In this document: piece after piece, positions 16,668-24,662 of the stretch
How the letters are laid out: every line of letters begins with the position of its first letter
How positions within the stretch are numbered: the first letter of the stretch is position 1
Translations under genes and position numbers: made by a program
From: ELB16-189 sp044229915
GTDB lineage: Bacteria; Bacteroidota; Bacteroidia; Cytophagales; Cyclobacteriaceae
Assembly (NCBI GenBank): GCA_044229915.1
Contig: JBGASB010000001.1
Location: 1 to 64,000 of the forward strand
Length of the DNA stretch: 64,000 nt
Direction: 5' to 3'
The notes under the pieces: generated by a model
What the model was told of the DNA's origin: nothing
The model's input: the letters and a program-made list of their open reading frames with translations, nothing else
The model's database searches: none

Positions 16668-18382
16668 TTCTTCTCATATAGTACCTTTCCGCCAAGAATA
16701 GTCATGGCTACTTCAGTAGCAAGTATCTTCTCGTCAGGTACGGTCATTAAGTCCTGGGTAAAAACGGTAAAGTCGGCCAGCTTGCCGGGGGCGATAGACC
16801 CTTTTATCTTTTCTTCAAAAGCACCATAGGCTGCATCGAGGGTATAAGACCGCAAAGCCTGGACCCGGGTCATCTTTTCTTCAGGCTCATAACCACCTGC
16901 TGGCTCACCTGCCAAAGTTTGGCGGGTAACCGAAGCAAAGTAAGATGCAATCGGATTGATCGGTTCTACAGGAACATCTGTACCATTTACAATTACTGCT
17001 CCTGACTTTAGCAAGGATTGCCACATGTAAGCGCCTTCTTTAATTCGTTTCTCTCCTAACCGTTCAATAGCCCAGGGGCGATCGGATGACAGGTGAATTG
17101 CCTGCATAGCCGGTATAACTCCCAACTGACCAAAGCGAGGAATATCCGTTGGCTGAAGATGCTGGGCATGCTCTATGCGGAAGCGATGATCTTTAACTTG
17201 CGGATTTTCTTTTAATGCAATTTCGTACCGGTCCAGAATTTCTTTGTTGGCCCGGTCGCCAATGGCATGCGAGCAAACCTGAAAGCCATACTTCAGTCCC
17301 GCCCGTGAAATCTTCATAACTGTATCCATCGAAAGAGTTGCCATCCCACTAAAATCAGGACGATCAGTGTATGGCTCCAATAACCAGGCACCACGAGACC
17401 CCAGGGCGCCATCGCAGTTTAATTTTATAGCCCGGATGGTGAGAAGATTTGCGGAATCAATCTCTGGTCCTCTTTTAAACCATTCATAAATCAACTCACT
17501 GTCAAATCCGGTTAGCATTACATATAAACGAGTGTTCAGCTTGTTCTCGGCTTTAAATTTTCTGAACAATGCAATGTTCTCGCGTGATACACCCGCATCA
17601 TGAAAGCTGGTTATTCCATTTCGTAGACTGGCCGCAATGGCTAATTCCAAGGCTTGACTGTCCGATTCCTCTGTGCTCTCCGGAATATGTTGGGCAATCA
17701 GACTTTGGGCACGCTCATTAAATATACCGGTCGGGTTTCCCAGGTTATCAAGAATGATTTCTCCGCCTTCTCCTAAATCTTTATCAAGCTTCTCAACCGA
17801 CAGCTGGTTAACACCGGCAATCTGCATCGCCCGGGCATTGACAAACCCTGCATGGCCACTGGCATGTCTTAGAAATACAGGGTTATTAGGCGATATTGAA
17901 CTCAGTAGTTGATGGGTTTGAAAACCCTTAAACATTATTTCAGGTTTGGTTGTCCACTTGTCCTGATGCCACCCTCGGCCTACAATCCATTGACCAGGCT
18001 GAGCCTTCGCTACCGCAGCTTTCACTTTCTCAACCAGCTCCTCATAGCTGGTAACGCTCATCAAGTCAAGGTTGAGTTCATTATAGCCGAGGCCCATAAA
18101 ATGCCCATGACCTTCAATAAAACCAGGGGTCATTGTTTTACCCTGAAGGTCTATGATCCGGGTGTTTTCACCTTCATACTTTGAAACATTTTTCAAATCT
18201 CCTGCAAACACAATTCTATCCCCACTCACTGCAACAGCTTCCACTAAAGGATTGCCTTCTTCCACTGTGTAAATAGTGCCGCCCCGAATAATCAAATCGG
18301 CAGGTGTTTTCTTTTCTGAGCAACCTGTTAAAAAAACTGTTAGAAGAAAAGCACCAGTAATCACCAAGAACTGATTTCGCAT
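16664..18382 (-). CDS. YtcJ-like amidohydrolase, lipoprotein
   Basis: 572 residues with a lipobox LTGC (Cys21), so membrane-anchored in the periplasm. The body is the amidohydrolase-3 (YtcJ/AepA-like) metal-dependent hydrolase: DLIIRGGTIYTVEEG at the start, TPGFIEGHGHF metal-binding His pair, then later His and Asp ligands (GITSFHDAG, SHAIGDRAN, EHAQHL, NGTDVPV) and the typical C-terminal GKLADFTVF. Substrates of this group are mostly unknown amides or N-acyl compounds. It is a single gene convergent with the TerB-like gene. Confidence 0.9.
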   Translation of the reverse strand: MRNQFLVITGAFLLTVFLTGCSEKKTPADLIIRGGTIYTVEEGNPLVEAVAVSGDRIVFAGDLKNVSKYEGENTRIIDLQGKTMTPGFIEGHGHFMGLGYNELNLDLMSVTSYEELVEKVKAAVAKAQPGQWIVGRGWHQDKWTTKPEIMFKGFQTHQLLSSISPNNPVFLRHASGHAGFVNARAMQIAGVNQLSVEKLDKDLGEGGEIILDNLGNPTGIFNERAQSLIAQHIPESTEESDSQALELAIAASLRNGITSFHDAGVSRENIALFRKFKAENKLNTRLYVMLTGFDSELIYEWFKRGPEIDSANLLTIRAIKLNCDGALGSRGAWLLEPYTDRPDFSGMATLSMDTVMKISRAGLKYGFQVCSHAIGDRANKEILDRYEIALKENPQVKDHRFRIEHAQHLQPTDIPRFGQLGVIPAMQAIHLSSDRPWAIERLGEKRIKEGAYMWQSLLKSGAVIVNGTDVPVEPINPIASYFASVTRQTLAGEPAGGYEPEEKMTRVQALRSYTLDAAYGAFEEKIKGSIAPGKLADFTVFTQDLMTVPDEKILATEVAMTILGGKVLYEKK

Positions 18383-18485
18383 GAGTTTGAAGTTTTAGTG
18401 CCTAAAAGTAATAAGCAATTCGATCATTCGGGCAGTCAATTTTATCAACGGCTGATAAAGCTTGTTTTGTATCTTCGCAGCCGGA

Positions 18486-20306
18486 ATGAAAGCGCGGTTA
18501 AAATTTTTCGGTCAGCTTACACTGTACTGGCTACTCTTTTTTACGGTTAGCCGGATCTTATTCTTTGTTTATCTGTATGCACAAACCAGTACGCTTACAG
18601 GAAAGGAGATAGTGTTGCCTATGATACTTGGCCTACGCATGGATGCAGCTATGACGGGCTATTGGTTGCTGTTACCGGGACTGATATTTATTGCCTCTGC
18701 ATTTATTTCAACACCATGGGTTCACATCCTTCAGGGATTTGTAACCAGTCTTCTGCTTTTTATCTCCACCCTTTTAGTGGTAGCCGATTTAGAGCTTTAC
18801 AAACACTGGGGCTTTCGAATTAATGCTACTCCCCTAATGTATTTAGAGTCGGAAGCAGCCAGCAGTGTTAATCCGGCAATTTTGATTTTGTTGGTGATAA
18901 TTTTTGCTGTACTGTTCACCGCATTCATGCTCTGGTACTGGAAGAAATTAGCACCGCAATTATTAAGTCTTCCGGATCTTCCTAAAACATGGGCACCTCT
19001 CTGGTTATTGATTACGGCCACCCTGATTATACCTATTCGCAGTAGTTTCAGTGTTGCTCCGCTCAATACAGGGGTGGTTTACTTTCACAAGAGCAAGGCT
19101 TTTCCCAACCATGCAGGTATTAACCCTGTCTGGAATTTCTTTAAAGATGTTACCCGTAAAGACAACCTTCAGTATTCCAATAGTTTTTATCGTCCCGCCC
19201 ATCTCGATGCGCAATTTGATTCACTCGTTAATACGAAGGGCGAGACACAAAAACGCATCTCCCTTGAGAAGCCTAATATCTTACTCATTATCCTCGAAGG
19301 TTTTACTTCAAAAATTATTGCACCTCTGGGTGGATTGGAGAACATCACTCCTGAATTGAATGCACTGGCCGAAGAAGGAATCCTGTTTGAAAATTTTTAT
19401 GCAAGTGGTGATCGAACAGACAAGGGTATTGTATCAATTTTGAGTGGATATCCGGCACAACCCCGAAGCTCCATTATTAAGTTTCCGAATAAAACACAGC
19501 ATCTGCCCTACCTGCCAAAAACTTTAGAGAGGTCAGGTTATCACACCTCGTTTGTGTATGGTGGCGACATCGGTTTTGCCAACATGGAATCGTATGTAAC
19601 CCAGGCAGGCTTCAGTCACATTACGGAGGTAGATGATTTTGGCAGTGAGTTCGATGACTCGAAATGGGGCGTGGCCGATCATTTTGTTTTCGAAAGATTA
19701 TTAGCTGAAATCGATACTGCATCCAGTCCATTTTTTAAAGTCATGCTTAGTCTGAGCAGCCACGAACCTTTTGAGGTGCCCATGGAAACGGTGATTAAGG
19801 GAAATGATGAAGGCTCAATGTTCCTGAACGCTTGCTATTATACTGATAAGAGTCTGGGGAAATTTATCAGAAAAGCAAAACAACAATCCTGGTGGAAAAA
19901 TACGTTGGTAATTATTACGGCTGATCACGGGCATCGCTTTCCTAATCCAAATGAATTAAAAGAGAAAGAACGGTTTAAAATTCCTATGCTCTGGTTAGGT
20001 GGGGCAATTGAAAAATCGGATCGCATCAAAACCTATGCGGGCCATACTGACATTGCAAATACTGTTTTGAATCAAATAGGTATTAGTTCTCCGGATTATT
20101 CATTCAGCAAAAACATACTGGCTGATACTGTTAACTCGTTCGCAATTTATGTCTTTACCAATGGCTATGGATATGTTAGTAAGACTAACGAAAATATTTA
20201 TGACTTTGATCTGAACAACTATCTCAAGCGAGAAGGGAATGAAAAAGAGCTTCCGCTCGGAAAAGCTTATATGCAAAAACTTTTTGACGACTATAACAAA
20301 AAATAA
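18486..20306 (+). CDS. LTA synthase-like sulfatase/phosphoglycerol transferase
   Basis: 606 residues from ATG 18486 (an ATG at 18462 would add eight residues). Four to five membrane helices lie in the first 180 residues; the rest is a periplasmic alkaline-phosphatase-fold domain. Visible are NILLIILEGFTSK (metal-binding Glu), the catalytic Thr in SGDRTDKG and ITADHGHRFP (Asp-His metal ligands). Relatives in Gram-negative bacteria add phosphoglycerol or phosphoethanolamine to membrane glycans or lipids. It is followed without gap by an outer-membrane-like protein gene. Confidence 0.88.
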   Translation: MKARLKFFGQLTLYWLLFFTVSRILFFVYLYAQTSTLTGKEIVLPMILGLRMDAAMTGYWLLLPGLIFIASAFISTPWVHILQGFVTSLLLFISTLLVVADLELYKHWGFRINATPLMYLESEAASSVNPAILILLVIIFAVLFTAFMLWYWKKLAPQLLSLPDLPKTWAPLWLLITATLIIPIRSSFSVAPLNTGVVYFHKSKAFPNHAGINPVWNFFKDVTRKDNLQYSNSFYRPAHLDAQFDSLVNTKGETQKRISLEKPNILLIILEGFTSKIIAPLGGLENITPELNALAEEGILFENFYASGDRTDKGIVSILSGYPAQPRSSIIKFPNKTQHLPYLPKTLERSGYHTSFVYGGDIGFANMESYVTQAGFSHITEVDDFGSEFDDSKWGVADHFVFERLLAEIDTASSPFFKVMLSLSSHEPFEVPMETVIKGNDEGSMFLNACYYTDKSLGKFIRKAKQQSWWKNTLVIITADHGHRFPNPNELKEKERFKIPMLWLGGAIEKSDRIKTYAGHTDIANTVLNQIGISSPDYSFSKNILADTVNSFAIYVFTNGYGYVSKTNENIYDFDLNNYLKREGNEKELPLGKAYMQKLFDDYNKK

Positions 20307-20993
20307 ATGAAACGAATTATTCTCATTTGTGCATTTGCCATGCTTGGCTTTATGCAGGTTCAAGCTCAGGATGTTGGACTTTCGTTTTCCTACTTCATTC
20401 CGCGCAACGGCTACTTTTCTACGCCTATCAGTCCATTCTCCATACGGGGGTTGGGCGTAAACCTGAATCGATACCTCGCTATCGAGACCGGTGCATCCCT
20501 TTATCGGATGTCGGGATTAAATATCATTCACTTACCGTTCGAATCGAAGGACGCCTTACTGGGCCCTAACTTTACTTTATTTGTTCCGGTAGAATTAGTC
20601 ATTCAATTCCAAGGCAAGCAGGTGGAGTTTGATATAAAAGCGGGTGGATTCGCATTCTATGGATTCGATCAGAAATTGAACTATGGAAATTTTGATCGAG
20701 CAATCCGAACCTTTGAAAACTGGGATGTCACCAATTCCAGTCTAAAGTTTAGTAACAACCCCGGCTTCGGATATCATGTGGGTGCAGAGCTTACATTTAA
20801 CGTGACTCGTCAATTTGGAATCTCATTGGAGACCAACTACCTGATGGGCTCCGCTAAATTTCCGCTAACAGGAAGTTATACAGGTGGAACAATGACCGAT
20901 CCCTTAGAGACCATTTCGGTCGATTACAAAGATGCGAAAGTGGACTTTACAGGATTAGAATTTTCAATCGGGATAATTTTCTCAGGAAGATAG
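20307..20993 (+). CDS. Outer-membrane beta-barrel-like protein
   Basis: 228 residues with a signal peptide ending at VQAQ (about residue 21). The mature part alternates hydrophobic and polar residues with aromatic girdles (GLSFSYFIPRNGYF, LAIETGASLYRMSG, FGISLETNYLMG) and ends in GLEFSIGIIFSGR, consistent with an 8-stranded barrel. No named family is recognised. The ATG directly follows the stop of the LTA-synthase-like gene, so the two are likely translationally linked. Confidence 0.6.
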   Translation: MKRIILICAFAMLGFMQVQAQDVGLSFSYFIPRNGYFSTPISPFSIRGLGVNLNRYLAIETGASLYRMSGLNIIHLPFESKDALLGPNFTLFVPVELVIQFQGKQVEFDIKAGGFAFYGFDQKLNYGNFDRAIRTFENWDVTNSSLKFSNNPGFGYHVGAELTFNVTRQFGISLETNYLMGSAKFPLTGSYTGGTMTDPLETISVDYKDAKVDFTGLEFSIGIIFSGR

Positions 20994-21012
20994 CAACAGC
21001 CACTTTAAAGTT

Positions 21013-22377
21013 TTAATTCTTACTTCCAGCTAAGGAGGTTGACTTGACGGCTTCCCTATCCACGCGTCTGATTATACGAGCGTTTCGAAATGATGTTTTA
21101 CTTAAGATTTCAACCAACGCTTGCTGTGCAACTTCAAATTCATAAAATGTGCCTGCAAGCCATATCGGTTGATTTTGGTCCAGATTCACTCTTTCAACTC
21201 CATAGAATTTTAGAAGCGGATCATTCATCACGATTGAATCAAGATCGTGGGTTGGTTCCAGGCGTATAGAGAAAATCATAGTATCCTGAGCCGGATAACT
21301 CTTCTCTTTTATCTGAATATTATGTTTGTTAAAAAGATCTCTCGAGTCCTTTGCGAATAATGCGAAGGCTTCTCGTGAAGTCTTTTCCTTAGTAAAAAGA
21401 GTATCGCCTTCGAAATAGCGAAAGGGCATCATAACAAACTTATCATTAGATTTTTTGACCCACTCCAATTCATACTCGGCATTTCTAATAGACGTTGTTG
21501 ATGTTGAGTCGTGCCTTATCTTCTGTAAATCAATCCAAAGCATGGCCCCGCCATCGCGAAAACGAGGTCGTTGGCCGGAGACAAAATTGCCGAGGGAATA
21601 AGCAATTAACTGGTCGTCTTTTTGATTCCACACCATTGGCTGCAGTACATGGGGGTGAGCCCCGATTACAAGTTTTGCCCCCTCGCGCAAGCAAAGGGCG
21701 GCTAGTTTTTTTTGTTCCTGGTTGGGAAGGCTCTGATACTCCGCACCCCAGTGTAAGAAGACAATAATCGCGTCTGATTGCTGGGTTCTTGCCTTTGCAA
21801 AGTCGATCTTCATCGCAACGGTGTCGATCAGGTTTACAATGTTAGGTTTCGTAACTGGAATTCCATTGGTGCCATAGGTGTAGTTCAATAGAGAAAGCTG
21901 AAACCCATCCTTGGTGATTATCATCGGATAAACACTTTCCCGATCCAAAGAATCTTTGAACGTTCCGGTGTGCTTAATTTCCAGGGAATCCAAAACCTTA
22001 ATGGTACGTTCTACCCCTTTCCGTCTGCGATCGAGGCTGTGATTGTTGGCCGTGACCAACACATCGAAGCCAACTCGTTTTAATTCTACAGCAAGAGCGT
22101 CAGGCGCGCTGAATTGAGGATATCCTTTAAATGGCGGACCTGCCAAGGTAAGTTCCAGGTTGCCAATCGTTAAATCGGCCGCTCGTAAAATAGGCGCAAC
22201 ATATTCAAAGCAAGCTGAATAGTCATACTTTTTTGAGATTGGATCAAGAGCGGCTGCAATATTCGAATCGTGTTGCATGATGTCACCTACAAAAAGTAAA
22301 GACAGGCGCGTAGTATCCTGTGCCGCTGCCGAACTGGTAGCAATCAGAAATAAAATGAGTACCCGAAACTTATTCAT
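21013..22377 (-). CDS. CapA/PgsA-family protein
   Basis: 454 residues from ATG 22377; the frame extends upstream into the PdeM gene but the signal peptide (MNKFRVLILFLIATSSAAAQ) marks this start. CapA-family proteins have a calcineurin-like phosphoesterase fold and take part in poly-gamma-glutamate capsule synthesis or related cell-surface work. Landmarks: LLFVGDIMQHD, TIGNLELTLAGPP, VTANNHSLDRR, FLHWGAEYQ and GAHPHVLQP. Its C-terminal 150 residues are unusual for the family. Start overlaps the PdeM stop by 8 bases, suggesting co-transcription. Confidence 0.88.
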   Translation of the reverse strand: MNKFRVLILFLIATSSAAAQDTTRLSLLFVGDIMQHDSNIAAALDPISKKYDYSACFEYVAPILRAADLTIGNLELTLAGPPFKGYPQFSAPDALAVELKRVGFDVLVTANNHSLDRRRKGVERTIKVLDSLEIKHTGTFKDSLDRESVYPMIITKDGFQLSLLNYTYGTNGIPVTKPNIVNLIDTVAMKIDFAKARTQQSDAIIVFLHWGAEYQSLPNQEQKKLAALCLREGAKLVIGAHPHVLQPMVWNQKDDQLIAYSLGNFVSGQRPRFRDGGAMLWIDLQKIRHDSTSTTSIRNAEYELEWVKKSNDKFVMMPFRYFEGDTLFTKEKTSREAFALFAKDSRDLFNKHNIQIKEKSYPAQDTMIFSIRLEPTHDLDSIVMNDPLLKFYGVERVNLDQNQPIWLAGTFYEFEVAQQALVEILSKTSFRNARIIRRVDREAVKSTSLAGSKN

Positions 22378-23032
22378 TCCAGTAAGCAATGATTTTATCT
22401 TCTGCAATAACGAAAACTCTGTCCTCTTTTTTTGGTACGATGCGGGCAATTCCGGTAAACGAACCAAAAGCTGGAAGAATCCCCTGGTTCTTCCCAAAAT
22501 AAAAACAAGGTAACGTAACCGATTGCTTTCCGGTTCCTCGCAATTGCACGCCTGGATGAAGATGTCCTGAAAGATTATATAATCCAGGAGGCACTTCGGT
22601 CATAGGTTCGTGCGTAAGAATTAAATCGCCTTCGCGCAATTCGTTTACATAACACTTCATCGTATGCCGTTCGTACTGCACCGCACTTAAAATATCATGA
22701 TTGCCCAATACAAGTTCGAAGGAGCATTGAACGAAATGTTTCCGGATCTGACCCAGCACTTCCCATTCTTCATTGTAGTGGCTATGAAATAAATCTCCTA
22801 AAAAAATCACGCGATCCGGCTTCGCTAAATGAAGTACTGAAATGAGGGTCTCCGTATTCTTGTCGTTAGCCCGGGCGGGCACAGGTATTCCCGACTTTCT
22901 GAAATGATTGATTTTACCAAAATGCAGATCAGCCATTAGCAGCGTTTTCCTGCTTTTAAGCCACAAGGCCTTTTCTGGCAAGAGCCACGCGGTTTCGCTC
23001 ATTAACTCAATCTCCATTCGCCCCAGTTCCAT
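22370..23032 (-). CDS. pdeM: Ligase-associated DNA damage response endonuclease PdeM
   Basis: 220 residues. A metallophosphoesterase of the PdeM family, found beside an LhrC-like helicase and an ATP-dependent DNA ligase in many bacteria. Metal-binding motifs are complete: ADLHFGK, FLGDLFHSH, LGNHD, LTHEP and SGHLHPG. The adjacent DEXH helicase gene, its usual partner, lies on the same strand 1.6 kb upstream, separated by a plus-strand phosphate transporter. The ligase and exonuclease partners are not in the window. Start ATG 23032; a second Met at residue 6 is possible. Confidence 0.9.
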   Translation of the reverse strand: MELGRMEIELMSETAWLLPEKALWLKSRKTLLMADLHFGKINHFRKSGIPVPARANDKNTETLISVLHLAKPDRVIFLGDLFHSHYNEEWEVLGQIRKHFVQCSFELVLGNHDILSAVQYERHTMKCYVNELREGDLILTHEPMTEVPPGLYNLSGHLHPGVQLRGTGKQSVTLPCFYFGKNQGILPAFGSFTGIARIVPKKEDRVFVIAEDKIIAYWNE

Positions 23033-23202
23033 TGATATTGATTAAGAGGCAAATTCGCATAAATCCAATTCAGTAAAAAACGAAGCTGATAACCTTAGTC
23101 AAAAAGGACTTCTCCTTGAAAATCATAGTGTTATATTAATCTCTGGTTTTTGGTTTCAAGTCATGAGTTTGGAAAATAAAAAATGGTAACATTGGGTTAA
23201 CA

Positions 23203-23230
23203 TTGACCGATCGGCTTCCCATTACATTTA
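23203..23230 (+). promoter_or_regulatory. Putative sigma-A promoter of the PiT gene
   Basis: TTG (23203-23205), a 17-base spacer and TACATTTA (23223-23230), seven of eight matches to TAnnTTTG at the correct spacing. The start codon follows at 23247, giving a very short leader. No phosphate-regulator box was recognised. Confidence 0.4.
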
Positions 23231-23246
23231 CCCCGATTTTTGATAT

Positions 23247-24662
23247 ATGTTCGATTTAGAGCTCTCCTATTCCATCCTGCTGGTACTCTGTCTATTGGCA
23301 GCCTGCACATTCGAATTTGTTAATGGATTTCATGACACAGCTAATGCAGTAGCTACGGTAATCTATACTAATACCCTGAAGCCGTGGGTTGCAGTAATCT
23401 GGTCGGGTACCTGGAATTTTTTAGGGGTTTTTGCCGGAGGAATTGCCGTGGCAATGGGTATTGTTAATCTGTTGCCCGTAGAAACACTGGTAGATCAAAA
23501 TATAGCCCACAGCATTTCAATGGTGATGGCGCTACTAGTAACAGCTATTTTCTGGAACCTGTTAACCTGGTTTTTTGGAATCCCCTGCTCAAGTTCTCAT
23601 ACACTTATTGGATCTATATTAGGAGTTGGGTTGGCATTCTCCCTGCTGCCCGAGGCAACCAGCGAAGCAGTGAACTGGACCAAAGCAAAGGAAATTGGGC
23701 TTTCACTTTTAGTGTCCCCGCTATTCGGATTTTCCGTAACAATCATTTTAATGTATTTCATCAGGACGCTCACCCGGAAAACTGAAACCGGAGATGCGCT
23801 CTTTAAAGAACCTAAGAAAAATCAACCACCTCCGTTTTGGATCCGGGCCATCCTTTTCCTTACCTGTACATTAGTCAGCTTTTTTCATGGTTCCAACGAT
23901 GGACAAAAAGGAGTGGGCCTGGTTATGTTAATTCTGATTGGGATTGTGCCAGCCTATTTTGCCCTCGATGTAAATTATGATCCAGCCCGAATGCCAGCTT
24001 CACTAAGTAAAATTGAACGCGTAATCAACACTATTGATTCTACTACCCTTTCAAAATCAGACAGAGTAAAACTTGCTGATGCACGCTTCATGAATACACA
24101 TCTCGAAGAAACATTCGCTTCGCTGGGATCAATAAGCCAAATTCCTAAAGCTGAAAAGTTCGAAGTGAGAAAGCATGTGATGTTATTGGATCGGAATCTG
24201 AACTCGCTGATGAAGAAAGAAGAAGTGAGAATGAGCGCCAGCGACAAGAAAGTTCTAAAAGATGAACTTAAGGCAGTGCGTAAAGTGACTGACTACTCTC
24301 CTACCTGGGTATTATTCATGATTTCGATTTCATTAGGTATCGGCACCATGATTGGGTGGAAAAGAATTGTTAAAACAGTAGGCGAAAAAATTGGTAAAGA
24401 ACACCTCACGTACGCACAAGGCGCAAGTGCAGAAATGGTTGCGGCCAGCACAATTGGCCTTTCCACGTACTTTGGGTGGCCTGTAAGTACCACCCACGTT
24501 CTGTCTTCCGGAATTGCCGGCAGTATGGTGGCGAGCAAGGGAGTAAAAAATCTTCAACCGGATACGGTTAGAAATATTTTGCTTGCCTGGTTCCTCACAT
24601 TACCTGTTGTTATGATTATGGCGGGAACGTTGTTTCTGGTGTTCCGGGCAATTTCTGCCTAA
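23247..24662 (+). CDS. PiT-family inorganic phosphate transporter
   Basis: 471 residues with about 10 membrane helices. The paired PiT signatures are present: FVNGFHDTANAVAT near residue 25 and GLSTYFGWPVSTTHVLSSG in the second half, both phosphate-binding inverted-repeat motifs. A hydrophilic region of about 120 residues in the middle (residues 250-350) is larger than in classical PitA and is rich in charged helix-forming residues, as in other Bacteroidota PiT proteins. It moves phosphate with a cation. Its end overlaps that of the convergent helicase gene by 4 bases. Confidence 0.93.
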   Translation: MFDLELSYSILLVLCLLAACTFEFVNGFHDTANAVATVIYTNTLKPWVAVIWSGTWNFLGVFAGGIAVAMGIVNLLPVETLVDQNIAHSISMVMALLVTAIFWNLLTWFFGIPCSSSHTLIGSILGVGLAFSLLPEATSEAVNWTKAKEIGLSLLVSPLFGFSVTIILMYFIRTLTRKTETGDALFKEPKKNQPPPFWIRAILFLTCTLVSFFHGSNDGQKGVGLVMLILIGIVPAYFALDVNYDPARMPASLSKIERVINTIDSTTLSKSDRVKLADARFMNTHLEETFASLGSISQIPKAEKFEVRKHVMLLDRNLNSLMKKEEVRMSASDKKVLKDELKAVRKVTDYSPTWVLFMISISLGIGTMIGWKRIVKTVGEKIGKEHLTYAQGASAEMVAASTIGLSTYFGWPVSTTHVLSSGIAGSMVASKGVKNLQPDTVRNILLAWFLTLPVVMIMAGTLFLVFRAISA